37,260 nt of DNA, taken from assembly GCA_903836945.1 (NCBI GenBank), contig CAILSO010000030.1, positions 1 to 37,260 on the forward strand, given 5' to 3'. The translations under genes were made by a program, and so were the position numbers. Below are positions 24,754-32,002 of this stretch, one piece after another. Position 1 is the stretch's first letter; each line of letters opens with the position of its first letter. The DNA comes from an uncultured Actinomycetes bacterium. GTDB lineage: Bacteria; Actinomycetota; Actinomycetes; Nanopelagicales; Nanopelagicaceae. Under the pieces are notes generated by a model. That model worked only from the letters and a program-made list of their open reading frames with translations, ran no database searches and was not told where the DNA came from.

Positions 24754-25887
24754 TTAATTAACGCACGGAATCTTGCTGCCATCAACAGCCTTGCCATTAG
24801 CCTGCGAGATCAGTGATGTTGGAGTTGGCGTTGGTGATGCGGTGCCACTCTTTTTAACCGGGTAGAACAAATCTTGAACATATTGCTTTACTTTGACTTC
24901 ATCGATCAAGTTAACGCTTTGGCTATTGCGCATTACATAACCTTCGATTGGCAGGGTATGGAAGGTTATGTGGCCACCAGTTAGCGCTTTCGCGTTAGGT
25001 AAGAATCCCAGAACATCCCAACCAGCATCAATTACAACATCTTTCTTTGCTACATTTAGAAGGGCCGAAATCTTTCCAAGATCACCGAAGATTCCCTGAG
25101 TACGGAATTTAGTGATTACACCGGTAATGAAAGCTTGTTGGCGGTGAGTGCGATCCAGATCTCCATTAGGTAATCCATGACGTTGGCGAACAAACTTAAG
25201 CGCATCGACTCCAGTAATTGTCTGCAACCCAGCTGGGAATACCGCGCCAGAATATTGCGAGTCATCTACTGCTTTATTTAGACAGACTTGAACGCCGCCT
25301 AGCGCATTCGCTAAATCGTAAAACCCAACCAAGTTAACTTCAGCAAAGTGATCTATCGGGACATTCAATAATTCAGTAATCGTAGAAATAGTTGCGGTGC
25401 GACCGGCTTCACGAGATAGGTGTTCGCGATCTGGTTCTTTTACACCTTGCTTGTAGAGCTCTGAATCCTTTGCATATTTGGCATAACCATAAGCCTCTTT
25501 AATCTTCTTCATTCCATAACCAGGTACATTTACATAGTCATCACGCGGAATGGAAATAGCAACAGCATTTTTTCCACCGGCTGGGATATGAATCAGAATC
25601 ATCGTATTGGTGTTGTAACCACCAATAGAGCTCGTAGAACCGACGTGCATTAAATCCAAGAGCTTGCGCGGAAGATTTCCACCATTGGCATCTCGGCGAC
25701 TATCCAAACCTAATAACAAAATATTGGTGCCACCATCGGTTGACTGTTTCGCACCAGCTAGCGCCTGAGAACGAGGAATGGCTGTCGAGGCAGTTTTATT
25801 GAAGAAGTAAACGCCACCTGAGGCAATAACAATTCCTAGGGAGAGCGTGGTTGCAATTCTTTTACTCCAGTTACCACCTACTCGCAT
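24754..25887 (-). CDS. LytR-CpsA-Psr (LCP) family cell-envelope ligase
   Basis: A 377-residue membrane-anchored enzyme that attaches undecaprenyl-linked glycopolymers to peptidoglycan. One N-terminal transmembrane helix (about 12-28) is followed by the LCP domain: NILLLGLDSRRD, NTNTMILIHI, AISIPRDDYVNVPGYGMKKI, EVNLVGFYDLANALGGVQV, and ALKFVRQRHGLPNGDLDRTH with RQQAF, containing the Arg and Asp residues that bind the polyprenyl-pyrophosphate substrate. A Ser/Thr/Pro tail (SPTPTPTS) closes the extracellular part. On the minus strand TAGGAT ends 7 nt before the ATG with no close Shine-Dalgarno, a further possible leaderless start. It leads a minus-strand operon with the YdcZ and TetR genes. Confidence 0.93.
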   Translation of the reverse strand: MRVGGNWSKRIATTLSLGIVIASGGVYFFNKTASTAIPRSQALAGAKQSTDGGTNILLLGLDSRRDANGGNLPRKLLDLMHVGSTSSIGGYNTNTMILIHIPAGGKNAVAISIPRDDYVNVPGYGMKKIKEAYGYAKYAKDSELYKQGVKEPDREHLSREAGRTATISTITELLNVPIDHFAEVNLVGFYDLANALGGVQVCLNKAVDDSQYSGAVFPAGLQTITGVDALKFVRQRHGLPNGDLDRTHRQQAFITGVITKFRTQGIFGDLGKISALLNVAKKDVVIDAGWDVLGFLPNAKALTGGHITFHTLPIEGYVMRNSQSVNLIDEVKVKQYVQDLFYPVKKSGTASPTPTPTSLISQANGKAVDGSKIPCVN

Positions 25888-25894
25888 AGATCAA

Positions 25895-25900
25895 ATCCTA
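25895..25900 (-). promoter_or_regulatory. Candidate -10 of the LCP-YdcZ-TetR operon
   Basis: TAGGAT on the minus strand ends 7 nt before the LCP start codon; no -35 was recognised. Confidence 0.35.
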
Positions 25901-25941
25901 CCTTTTGCGATTGGAAAGAATTACAAGAGTAAGGTGAGTTC

Positions 25942-26682
25942 ATGCAAAAAGTAGGCGCACTGGCATTGGTGGGATCAGGTGAGTATTTGCCGGTGATGCA
26001 AGAACTGGAATCGCAACTCTTAAAGTCGGGTGTGAATAATGGCAAAGCCAACCGTTATGTGCAGATTCCAACCGCCGCTGGATTAGAGAGTCCTAGCCGT
26101 TTGGAATATTGGCGAAAACTTGGCGAGGAACAATGCCGGAGAATCGGTACGGTTCAAAGTTTTCTACCTGTCTACAATCGCGAAGATGCCTTTAATGAAA
26201 CCCTAATTAAGGAAGTCAAAGGCGCTGGCCTTATCTATTTCTCAGGTGGCGATCCGCATCATTTGGCTAAGACCTTGGTTGATACTCCACTGTGGCAGGC
26301 AATTTATGAAGAATGGAAAAGTGGAAGTTCTTTAGCGGGATGTAGCGCAGGGGCGATGGCCATGAGCGATGAGGTACCAAACTTTCGAAGGATTCGTGAG
26401 GATGCAACTCCCGGCCTTAAATTAATTCCAAGTATTCGCGTTATTCCGCACTACAACAAGTTCTTTGGCTGGATTCCAGATGGCGCTGCAAAGATTCTTA
26501 TGAAGGCGCCCGATGGAGTGTATTTAATCGGAGTTGATGAAGATACTGCGATGGTCACGGGTCTATCCGATGAAACTTCACTAGAAAATGGAAATTGGCA
26601 GGTAGTTGGGAAAGCTGCTGTGCATTTATTGCGTGGTGGAAGCTCTGGAAAATATCTTGCCCCAAGTACCATTGTGTTATGA
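25942..26682 (+). CDS. Peptidase S51 / cyanophycinase-like protein
   Basis: A 246-residue cytoplasmic serine peptidase of the class I glutamine-amidotransferase-like fold. Features: GALALVGSGEYLPVM at the N-terminus, VQIPTAAGLESPSRLEYW, LIYFSGGDPHHLAKTL (oxyanion region), the nucleophile elbow LAGCSAGAMAM (S135), and IRVIPHYNKF with a candidate catalytic His. Relatives cleave Asp-X or beta-aspartyl dipeptides, or cyanophycin. No cyanophycin synthetase is in the window, so dipeptide turnover is the safer guess. The ATG at 25942 follows AAGGTGAG (25931-25938). Its stop overlaps the next gene's start (ATGA), opening a three-gene operon. Confidence 0.85.
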   Translation: MQKVGALALVGSGEYLPVMQELESQLLKSGVNNGKANRYVQIPTAAGLESPSRLEYWRKLGEEQCRRIGTVQSFLPVYNREDAFNETLIKEVKGAGLIYFSGGDPHHLAKTLVDTPLWQAIYEEWKSGSSLAGCSAGAMAMSDEVPNFRRIREDATPGLKLIPSIRVIPHYNKFFGWIPDGAAKILMKAPDGVYLIGVDEDTAMVTGLSDETSLENGNWQVVGKAAVHLLRGGSSGKYLAPSTIVL

Positions 26683-27059
26683 GCAAAGTTGCCAATTTCA
26701 ATACTAAATTAGCCGCAAAAATTACATCGGGGGTTGCCACAATGTGGTGCGCCTACATCTTTGCGGCGCTCGCTCTTATCTCACTTCCATCTGCCCTAAA
26801 GACTGGTGATGTAGTAGTTATTGTTGCTTGGGTAGCCCAAACATTTTTGCAATTAGTATTACTCTCAATAATTATGGTGGGGCAAAACGTTGCTTCAGCA
26901 GCTGTTGAGCAGAAGATAAATGAAACTCATACTGCATCACTTGGCGAATTTGAGTTAGCGAAAGAAGCGCGCGAGCTGGCCAATCAAGAATTAGCAGAAT
27001 TGAAGCAGATTGCCGCAGAGATCCATCAGGTATTGAAAGATATCGAGGGCAATAAGTAA
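26679..27059 (+). CDS. Small membrane protein with C-terminal coiled coil
   Basis: A 126-residue protein of unknown function. Two hydrophobic segments (about 17-40, VATMWCAYIFAALALISLPS; and about 44-68, VVVIVAWVAQTFLQLVLLSI) are followed by IMVGQNV and then a long charged helix (about 80-122, with EFELAKEARELANQELAELK) likely to form a coiled coil in the cytoplasm. The WCAYIFAALALI...IIMVGQN pattern recalls small DUF1003-like actinobacterial membrane proteins, though I cannot assign a family firmly. The start ATG at 26679 overlaps the S51 peptidase stop by 4 nt; the longer frame from 26595 would lie inside that gene. The MFS gene begins 2 nt after its stop. Confidence 0.7.
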   Translation: MSKVANFNTKLAAKITSGVATMWCAYIFAALALISLPSALKTGDVVVIVAWVAQTFLQLVLLSIIMVGQNVASAAVEQKINETHTASLGEFELAKEARELANQELAELKQIAAEIHQVLKDIEGNK

Positions 27060-27061
27060 AA

Positions 27062-28288
27062 GTGCGTTTACCTGAGGTTTTGCAACATAAATATGTGAAG
27101 CGGTTTCTATTTGCCAGGTTTATCTCAAACTTTGGTAATGGAATGGGACCGATCGCCCTCTCTTTCGGCATTCTGCATTTAAAGAATGGTTCGGCAAATA
27201 TCTTAGGTTTAGTGGTTGCTTCAACGACAATTTCGATGTTGGTTATCAGCCCATTCGGAGGTGTCATCGCTGACAAATTTGGTCGAGTAAGAGTTGCCGG
27301 CCTTACCGATATGTGGGGCGCAGTTGGTTTGTTCTTCCAAGTCGCATTCTTTGCGACCGGCCATGTTCCGATCTGGGTAATGCTGATCGCAAATATTAAT
27401 TTTGGATTGATGTGGGGAATTTTTTGGCCATCAATGCTTGGCGTTATTCCAGCGCTATTTCCAGAAGAGTCATTACAAAAGGCAAATGGCTTAGTTAACT
27501 TCTTTCAAAATGCAGCGATGATTATGGGAACTGCAGTTGGTGGAATTATCGTGAGTGTCTGGGGAAGTACCTGGGCCCTTGGAATAGATGCCGCCACCTT
27601 CCTATTCTCCGGCGCGGTGGTCTTCTCGTTTAGAAAAGTTTCGGTTGTCACCGAAGAGAGTACGTCATCTATGTTTGCCGATTTAATCCATGGGTGGAAG
27701 GTATTTATTTCTTACCGTTGGATCGTTGCGGGAGTTGTTGGCTTCTCTGCAATCATGATGAGTTGGTCGGCTGGAGAGGCTGTCCTAGGTCCATTAATCT
27801 CACTTAAGTATTTCAATGGCGCGCGATCTTGGGCATTTGTATTGACTTGCGAATCAATTGGTTTTGTAATCGGTTCGCTAGTAGCGATGCGCTTGAAAGT
27901 TAAATACCCACTTCGCTTTCTCCTTATTGCATCCATTTCGATACCTATTTACTTATTTGCCATGGCAAAGCCGCAACCGCTAATTGTTATTGGGCTTTGC
28001 GCACTTCTCTGGGGAATTACTTTGGATCTCTGGTCTAGCCTGTGGTCAACCGCTATGCAAAGAGAGATTCCGCGCGAAGCACTTTCACGAGTCTCTTCAT
28101 TTGATGCCATGGGAACAATGCTCCTTCGCCCGGTTGGACTGGCAATGGCTGGTCCGCTCTCGGTTGCGATTGGCTTAACCAGATCCATGGAGTTACTTGC
28201 GGCGATCTCCACCCTCTGTCTAATTGGAATGGCTTTAGTGCCAGAGATGCGTAATATGCAGATGCAAGTCCATCCAGATAATAATTAG
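27062..28288 (+). CDS. MFS transporter (MFS_3/effector-export type)
   Basis: A 408-residue transporter with about 12 hydrophobic segments. The N-terminal FLFARFISNFGNGMGPIALS and the loop GGVIADKFGRVRV are typical for drug- or siderophore-exporting MFS proteins of the EntS/MFS_3 kind. The substrate is unknown. The start is GTG at 27062, 2 nt after the upstream stop, giving a tightly packed operon with the S51 peptidase and the coiled-coil membrane protein. It is not closely similar by eye to the MFS half of the tmk fusion beyond general fold. Confidence 0.88.
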   Translation: MRLPEVLQHKYVKRFLFARFISNFGNGMGPIALSFGILHLKNGSANILGLVVASTTISMLVISPFGGVIADKFGRVRVAGLTDMWGAVGLFFQVAFFATGHVPIWVMLIANINFGLMWGIFWPSMLGVIPALFPEESLQKANGLVNFFQNAAMIMGTAVGGIIVSVWGSTWALGIDAATFLFSGAVVFSFRKVSVVTEESTSSMFADLIHGWKVFISYRWIVAGVVGFSAIMMSWSAGEAVLGPLISLKYFNGARSWAFVLTCESIGFVIGSLVAMRLKVKYPLRFLLIASISIPIYLFAMAKPQPLIVIGLCALLWGITLDLWSSLWSTAMQREIPREALSRVSSFDAMGTMLLRPVGLAMAGPLSVAIGLTRSMELLAAISTLCLIGMALVPEMRNMQMQVHPDNN

Positions 28289-28350
28289 TTCTCAGCAAAC
28301 TCTGACCAAAGATTCGATTCTCATTAAGCCGGAAAGGTTTAACTAGCCCC

Positions 28351-29502
28351 ATGAAAAATCTATTCAAATCAACAGCCGCAAAGGTCTCCGTAGGTTTCAT
28401 ACTTGGTGTCTCCACCGTTGGTGGTGTGGCATCGGCAGCGGGAGTATTTGGTGGCAATGTGACCAATGCCTGCGTTGATAATAAGACGAATGCGATTTAT
28501 GCATCACTTAACGGGACATGTTCCGCCTCGCGCACAGCAGTGACTTTAGGTTCTTCAACAAGTTCTGCCCTGCCGGCGGTCACGAGTATTAAATCTATCG
28601 TTGCAAAAGTTTCACCATCAGTTGTTACTGTCAATGTAACAGCTGGCGGCAATAGTGATACCGGATCTGGATCGATTTACAAGAGTGATGCCACCTCAAG
28701 CTATATCGTCACAAACAATCACGTAATTGCTTCCGCAATTGGTGGCGCCGGAACCATCGAGGTTGAATTAGATAATGGCGATAGCGTCCCAGCAACAATT
28801 GTTGGTGCCGATTCAAATTATGACTTAGCAGTTTTAAAGATTGCTCGCGGCAATCAACCAGCAATTCAAATTGGTAATTCATCTACCCTAAATATCGGTG
28901 ATTCAGTAATAGCCTTTGGTTCACCTCTTGGCTTAGACCACACGGTTACTGCAGGAATAGTTTCATCGCTAAATCGCCCGGTAACCACTGGTACTACCGG
29001 CACCGAATCCTATGTAGATGCAATTCAGACAGATGCCGCCATCAACCCAGGTAACTCCGGTGGTCCACTCACCGACTCACTTGGTCAAATGGTTGGAATC
29101 AACTCCGCTATTGCCACGTTAGGAAGTTCATTTAGTGGTCAAAGCGGATCTATCGGAGTTGGATTCTCAATTCCAATAAGTGAAGCCCAAAGAGTTATTA
29201 ATGAAATTATTGCTAATGGAAAAGCTACTCGCCCAGTACTCGGTGTTTATTTTGATACGACTTACACCGGTAAAGGTGCCAAGATCTCTGGTTTAACCGC
29301 TAATGATGCGGCGCAGAAGGCTGGAATTCCAAGCGGTTCAATAGTTACAGCAATTGATGGAATCAAGATTCCAGATAGCGTGACAGCGATCGTAAGAATT
29401 CGTGCTCATGCACCTGGAGATTCAGTCTCTGTGACAGTCACTTTGCCTACCGGTGGAAGTAAGACCTTTACTGCAACCTTAGGTTCGGCAACTACTAATT
29501 AG
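28351..29502 (+). CDS. HtrA/DegP-like secreted serine protease with PDZ domain
   Basis: A 383-residue protease for extracytoplasmic protein quality control. The N-terminal helix (about 10-30) acts as signal peptide or anchor, then comes a short domain with two cysteines (NACVDNKTNAIYASLNGTCS). The trypsin-like domain holds the full triad: H124 (VTNNHVI), D158 (SNYDLAVLKI) and S236 (NPGNSGGPL). A single PDZ domain follows (about 295-380, KISGLTANDAAQKAGIPSG with SIVTAIDG). Most actinobacterial HtrA proteins share this plan. The gene stands alone, 62 nt after the MFS gene, with no clear Shine-Dalgarno. Its last 4 nt overlap the convergent lacI stop, and a strong terminator hairpin follows inside lacI. 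Confidence 0.93.
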   Translation: MKNLFKSTAAKVSVGFILGVSTVGGVASAAGVFGGNVTNACVDNKTNAIYASLNGTCSASRTAVTLGSSTSSALPAVTSIKSIVAKVSPSVVTVNVTAGGNSDTGSGSIYKSDATSSYIVTNNHVIASAIGGAGTIEVELDNGDSVPATIVGADSNYDLAVLKIARGNQPAIQIGNSSTLNIGDSVIAFGSPLGLDHTVTAGIVSSLNRPVTTGTTGTESYVDAIQTDAAINPGNSGGPLTDSLGQMVGINSAIATLGSSFSGQSGSIGVGFSIPISEAQRVINEIIANGKATRPVLGVYFDTTYTGKGAKISGLTANDAAQKAGIPSGSIVTAIDGIKIPDSVTAIVRIRAHAPGDSVSVTVTLPTGGSKTFTATLGSATTN

Positions 29503-30503
29503 GAGTTCCTAGCCTTTGCAGTAGTACCTCTTTTTACAAGATCGCCAACGAAGAGCTGTTGGCGATCTTTCTTTTCAATCTTCTCAATCTGATCGATCAA
29601 AATATTAACTGCAGTTTCACCCATTTCGTGGGCTGGAAGATTGACAGTTGTCAAAGGTGGCCATGACATTTCAATATGGTTTTGTGGGGTATCAAGTGCA
29701 ATTACCGAAAGTTCTTTGGGTATATCAACTCCAAATTCTTTAGCTCCTGACAAAAAACCTAAAGTGGCAATGTCGTTTAGACTTACTACTCCGGTAATTT
29801 CTGGATATTTTTTATTTAATGTGACAAAAGCTTCTCGTCCTGATGAAGCTTCATTTACCACCTTGATCTTTTTACAACTCATTTTATATTTTTTTGCTGC
29901 CGATATGACCGCAGAACTAAATTTGGTATCTACGCCAATTTCACGGTCAGTTAATAAGAATGCAATGTCTTTATGACCTAAATCTTTGAGGTATTTAACT
30001 CCCATATCTGCAACGCCATCGAAGTCTCGATCCACATATGAATATTTAGCTGAATCAGCAGTTCGTCCAATCATGGAGAAAGGAACGTTCTCGCGATCGA
30101 GATAAGCAACTCGTTCATCCTCTAATTTAATCTCCATTAAAACAACGCCGCCGATCATTCCTGATTTGGCTAAAGTTTTAATTTCAGTCATTTCACTCTC
30201 TTGACTTGGCCAGATCACTAAGTGATACCCGCGAGCACGAGCTGCTTCACCAGCACCATTGATATATTCCAAGGCGATAAGGGCTATTCCAAATTCGCCG
30301 GATGGGGAGACGAGGGCAATGGTCTTGCTCTTGCCGCCTGCCAGAGCCCCGGCGGCAAAGTTTGGGCGGTAGTCGAGTTGGGCGACCGCTTTTAGGACTT
30401 TCTTGCGGGTCTCATCGCTGATTGTGCGCTCGCCACTGAGAGCGTAGGAGACTGTGGAGGCGGAGACGCCTGCCAGCTTTGCAACATCTGCTCGTGTGGC
30501 CAT
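29499..30503 (-). CDS. LacI-family regulator of the adjacent sugar operon
   Basis: A 334-residue repressor. The DNA-binding headpiece is textbook: RADVAKLAGVSASTVSYALS, GERTISDETRKKVLKAVAQL, DYRPNFAAGALA including the hinge. The periplasmic-binding-protein-like core (about 60-330) senses a sugar. It is divergent from the ABC sugar importer and GH13 glucosidase, and a 16-bp palindrome with a central CG lies in the shared 136-nt region, so it very likely represses that operon and releases it when the imported alpha-glucoside or a product is present (inference). Its own 3' codons carry the terminator of the convergent protease gene. Confidence 0.92.
   Translation of the reverse strand: MATRADVAKLAGVSASTVSYALSGERTISDETRKKVLKAVAQLDYRPNFAAGALAGGKSKTIALVSPSGEFGIALIALEYINGAGEAARARGYHLVIWPSQESEMTEIKTLAKSGMIGGVVLMEIKLEDERVAYLDRENVPFSMIGRTADSAKYSYVDRDFDGVADMGVKYLKDLGHKDIAFLLTDREIGVDTKFSSAVISAAKKYKMSCKKIKVVNEASSGREAFVTLNKKYPEITGVVSLNDIATLGFLSGAKEFGVDIPKELSVIALDTPQNHIEMSWPPLTTVNLPAHEMGETAVNILIDQIEKIEKKDRQQLFVGDLVKRGTTAKARNS
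29539..29575 (+). terminator. Intrinsic terminator of the HtrA-like gene, inside lacI
   Basis: AGATCGCCAAC and GTTGGCGATCT form a perfect 11-bp stem with an 8-nt loop, and TTTCTTTT overlaps and follows the right arm on the plus strand. It begins 36 nt after the protease stop. On the minus strand no T-run follows, so it acts in one direction. It is composed of codons for DRQQLFVGDL near the LacI C-terminus. Confidence 0.85.
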
Positions 30504-30546
30504 TTATAACATTTCCATCACATTCCATTTTTAGCGCGTCGGCCTA

Positions 30547-30575
30547 TTGCCGAGGCTTCTTAGGTGGAATAGATT
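30547..30575 (+). promoter_or_regulatory. Promoter of the sugar uptake operon
   Basis: TTGCCG (30547-30552), a 17-nt spacer and TAGATT (30570-30575) form a good -35/-10 pair. Transcription would start near 30582, just before the palindromic operator and about 58 nt before the binding-protein ATG, which has a strong ribosome site (GGGAAGGAAAG, 30627-30637). Confidence 0.6.
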
Positions 30576-30585
30576 ATCACTACTT

Positions 30586-30601
30586 GTCGACGCGCGTCGA
30601 C
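30586..30601. promoter_or_regulatory. LacI-type operator palindrome
   Basis: GTCGACGCGCGTCGAC is a perfect 16-bp palindrome with the central CG step typical of LacI-family sites. It sits at about +5 to +20 relative to the proposed start of transcription, where bound repressor would block RNA polymerase. A half-site GCGCGTCG recurs at 30534-30541, upstream of the -35. Confidence 0.75.
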
Positions 30602-30639
30602 GAATATTTAAAACTAAGCCCTAAAAGGGAAGGAAAGCT

Positions 30640-31917
30640 ATGAAGCTGATTAATAAGAAAGTTGTGCGCGTACTAGCTGTTGCTGTTGTTGCTGGTCTTG
30701 CCACTTCTTCAACAATTACTTCTGCACCTGCAGCACAGAAAGTGTTCAACGTGTGGTGGTATTCCAAGGACAACGCAATGCCACAAACATGGAACGTTGC
30801 TCTTAAGGAACTTCAAAAGAATCATCCAGATGTCAAGGTTGTATTCCAACAAAAGACATTTGAAGTAATGAACAACACTGGTGCACAACTTCTAAACTCA
30901 AACTCAGCACCAGATCTAACTGAATACAACAAGGGAAACGGAACTGCTGGTCTAGCTTCTAAGGGTGGACTACTAACAGACCTAACACCTTATTCAAATA
31001 AGTATCACTGGAATCTTCCATCTTCCATTGCACTCTACGGCCAATACACAAATGGTCTAATGGGCTCTGGAAAGCTTTACGGCGTTCCAACTTACGGTGA
31101 ATATGTATCTGTGTTCTACAACAAGGATATTTTTGCTAAGAATGGCATTGCTATCCCAACAACAATGGATGCAATGGAAGCTGCAATGGCAAAGCTAAAG
31201 GCTGCTGGTGTAGTTCCAATGGAAATGGCTGGCGGAGATTACCAAACCGTTCACAACGTCTACGCACTTGCCGTTTCAAAGGCAAACCAAACTTGGATTA
31301 ACTCATTCCAACTTTTCAAGGGTACGGCAATTGATGCAACCACAGATGCAAACATCAAGTGGGCAGCAGATACTCTCGTAAAGTGGAACAAGGCTGGCTA
31401 CTTCGAGCCAAACGCATCAGGTGTTAAGGCCGATGATGCAGTTGCTGAATTCCAAGCAGGAAAAGCTGCAATGATGATCGGTGGATCATGGCTTGATAGC
31501 GGAATGGAAACAAAGGCGACATTTGCTTACGGCAAGTTCCTCGTACCAGGTTCTCTAACAGTTGGTTCAGGTGGAAACTTGTTCGTGATTCCTTCTAAGT
31601 CCAAGAACAAGGACTTGGCAGCTGAATTCATCAACTTGCTACTTTCAAAGAAATACCAAAACTACTTGGCTAACGCCGGTGGTTTGGCACTCTTTGCAGA
31701 CCCAGAAGCTGTTGCTAACCCAGCGGCGCAACGCACTGGTATTCCTTTCGGAGTAGCAGTTAAGAAGAATGCATTGGCAATGTACCCAGATTGGCCAGTT
31801 CCTGGTTACTACCCAATCCTTCTATCAGCTGGAACTAAGTTGCTTTCAGATGGCGATGTAGCTAACTACATGCAAACAACCGGAGCGTTCTATAACTCTG
31901 GTCGGCCAAAGGCATAA
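30640..31917 (+). CDS. ABC sugar transporter substrate-binding protein (family 1)
   Basis: A 425-residue extracellular sugar receptor. The signal peptide covers about 1-31 (VVRVLAVAVVAGLATSSTIT, then SAPAAQ). The mature part shows VFNVWWYSKDNAMPQTWNVA, GKLYGVPTYGEYVSVFYNKD, and AEFQAGKAAMMIGGSWLDSG, typical of family 1 (MalE-like) binding proteins. The whole protein has no cysteine, so it cannot be a classical lipoprotein, although family 1 receptors of single-membrane bacteria usually are. It is the first gene of the LacI-controlled operon. Codon choice is unusually uniform and C-ending in places, in keeping with high expression (impression only). The ligand is probably an alpha-glucoside given the downstream GH13 enzyme. 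Confidence 0.93.
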   Translation: MKLINKKVVRVLAVAVVAGLATSSTITSAPAAQKVFNVWWYSKDNAMPQTWNVALKELQKNHPDVKVVFQQKTFEVMNNTGAQLLNSNSAPDLTEYNKGNGTAGLASKGGLLTDLTPYSNKYHWNLPSSIALYGQYTNGLMGSGKLYGVPTYGEYVSVFYNKDIFAKNGIAIPTTMDAMEAAMAKLKAAGVVPMEMAGGDYQTVHNVYALAVSKANQTWINSFQLFKGTAIDATTDANIKWAADTLVKWNKAGYFEPNASGVKADDAVAEFQAGKAAMMIGGSWLDSGMETKATFAYGKFLVPGSLTVGSGGNLFVIPSKSKNKDLAAEFINLLLSKKYQNYLANAGGLALFADPEAVANPAAQRTGIPFGVAVKKNALAMYPDWPVPGYYPILLSAGTKLLSDGDVANYMQTTGAFYNSGRPKA

Positions 31918-31942
31918 CGAAGGAAACAAGTAATACGTTGTT

Positions 31943-31968
31943 GTTGGGGCTAGGAGACTAGCCCCAAC
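31943..31968 (+). other. Strong intercistronic hairpin after the sugar-binding protein gene
   Basis: GTTGGGGCTAG and CTAGCCCCAAC form a perfect 11-bp stem closed by GAGA, a GNRA tetraloop. No T-run follows directly (TTTTTT comes only at 31983-31988, 14 nt on), so it is more likely a 3' mRNA-stabilising element or partial terminator that raises the receptor level over the permeases. Confidence 0.75.
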
Positions 31969-32002
31969 TTCATCAAGATAAATTTTTTAACAAAGGGCTT
32001 AA

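Noticed and set aside
26595-26678. Longer start for the coiled-coil membrane protein
   Set aside because: The extension overlaps the S51 peptidase by 84 more bases, whereas ATG 26679 gives the usual ATGA overlap.
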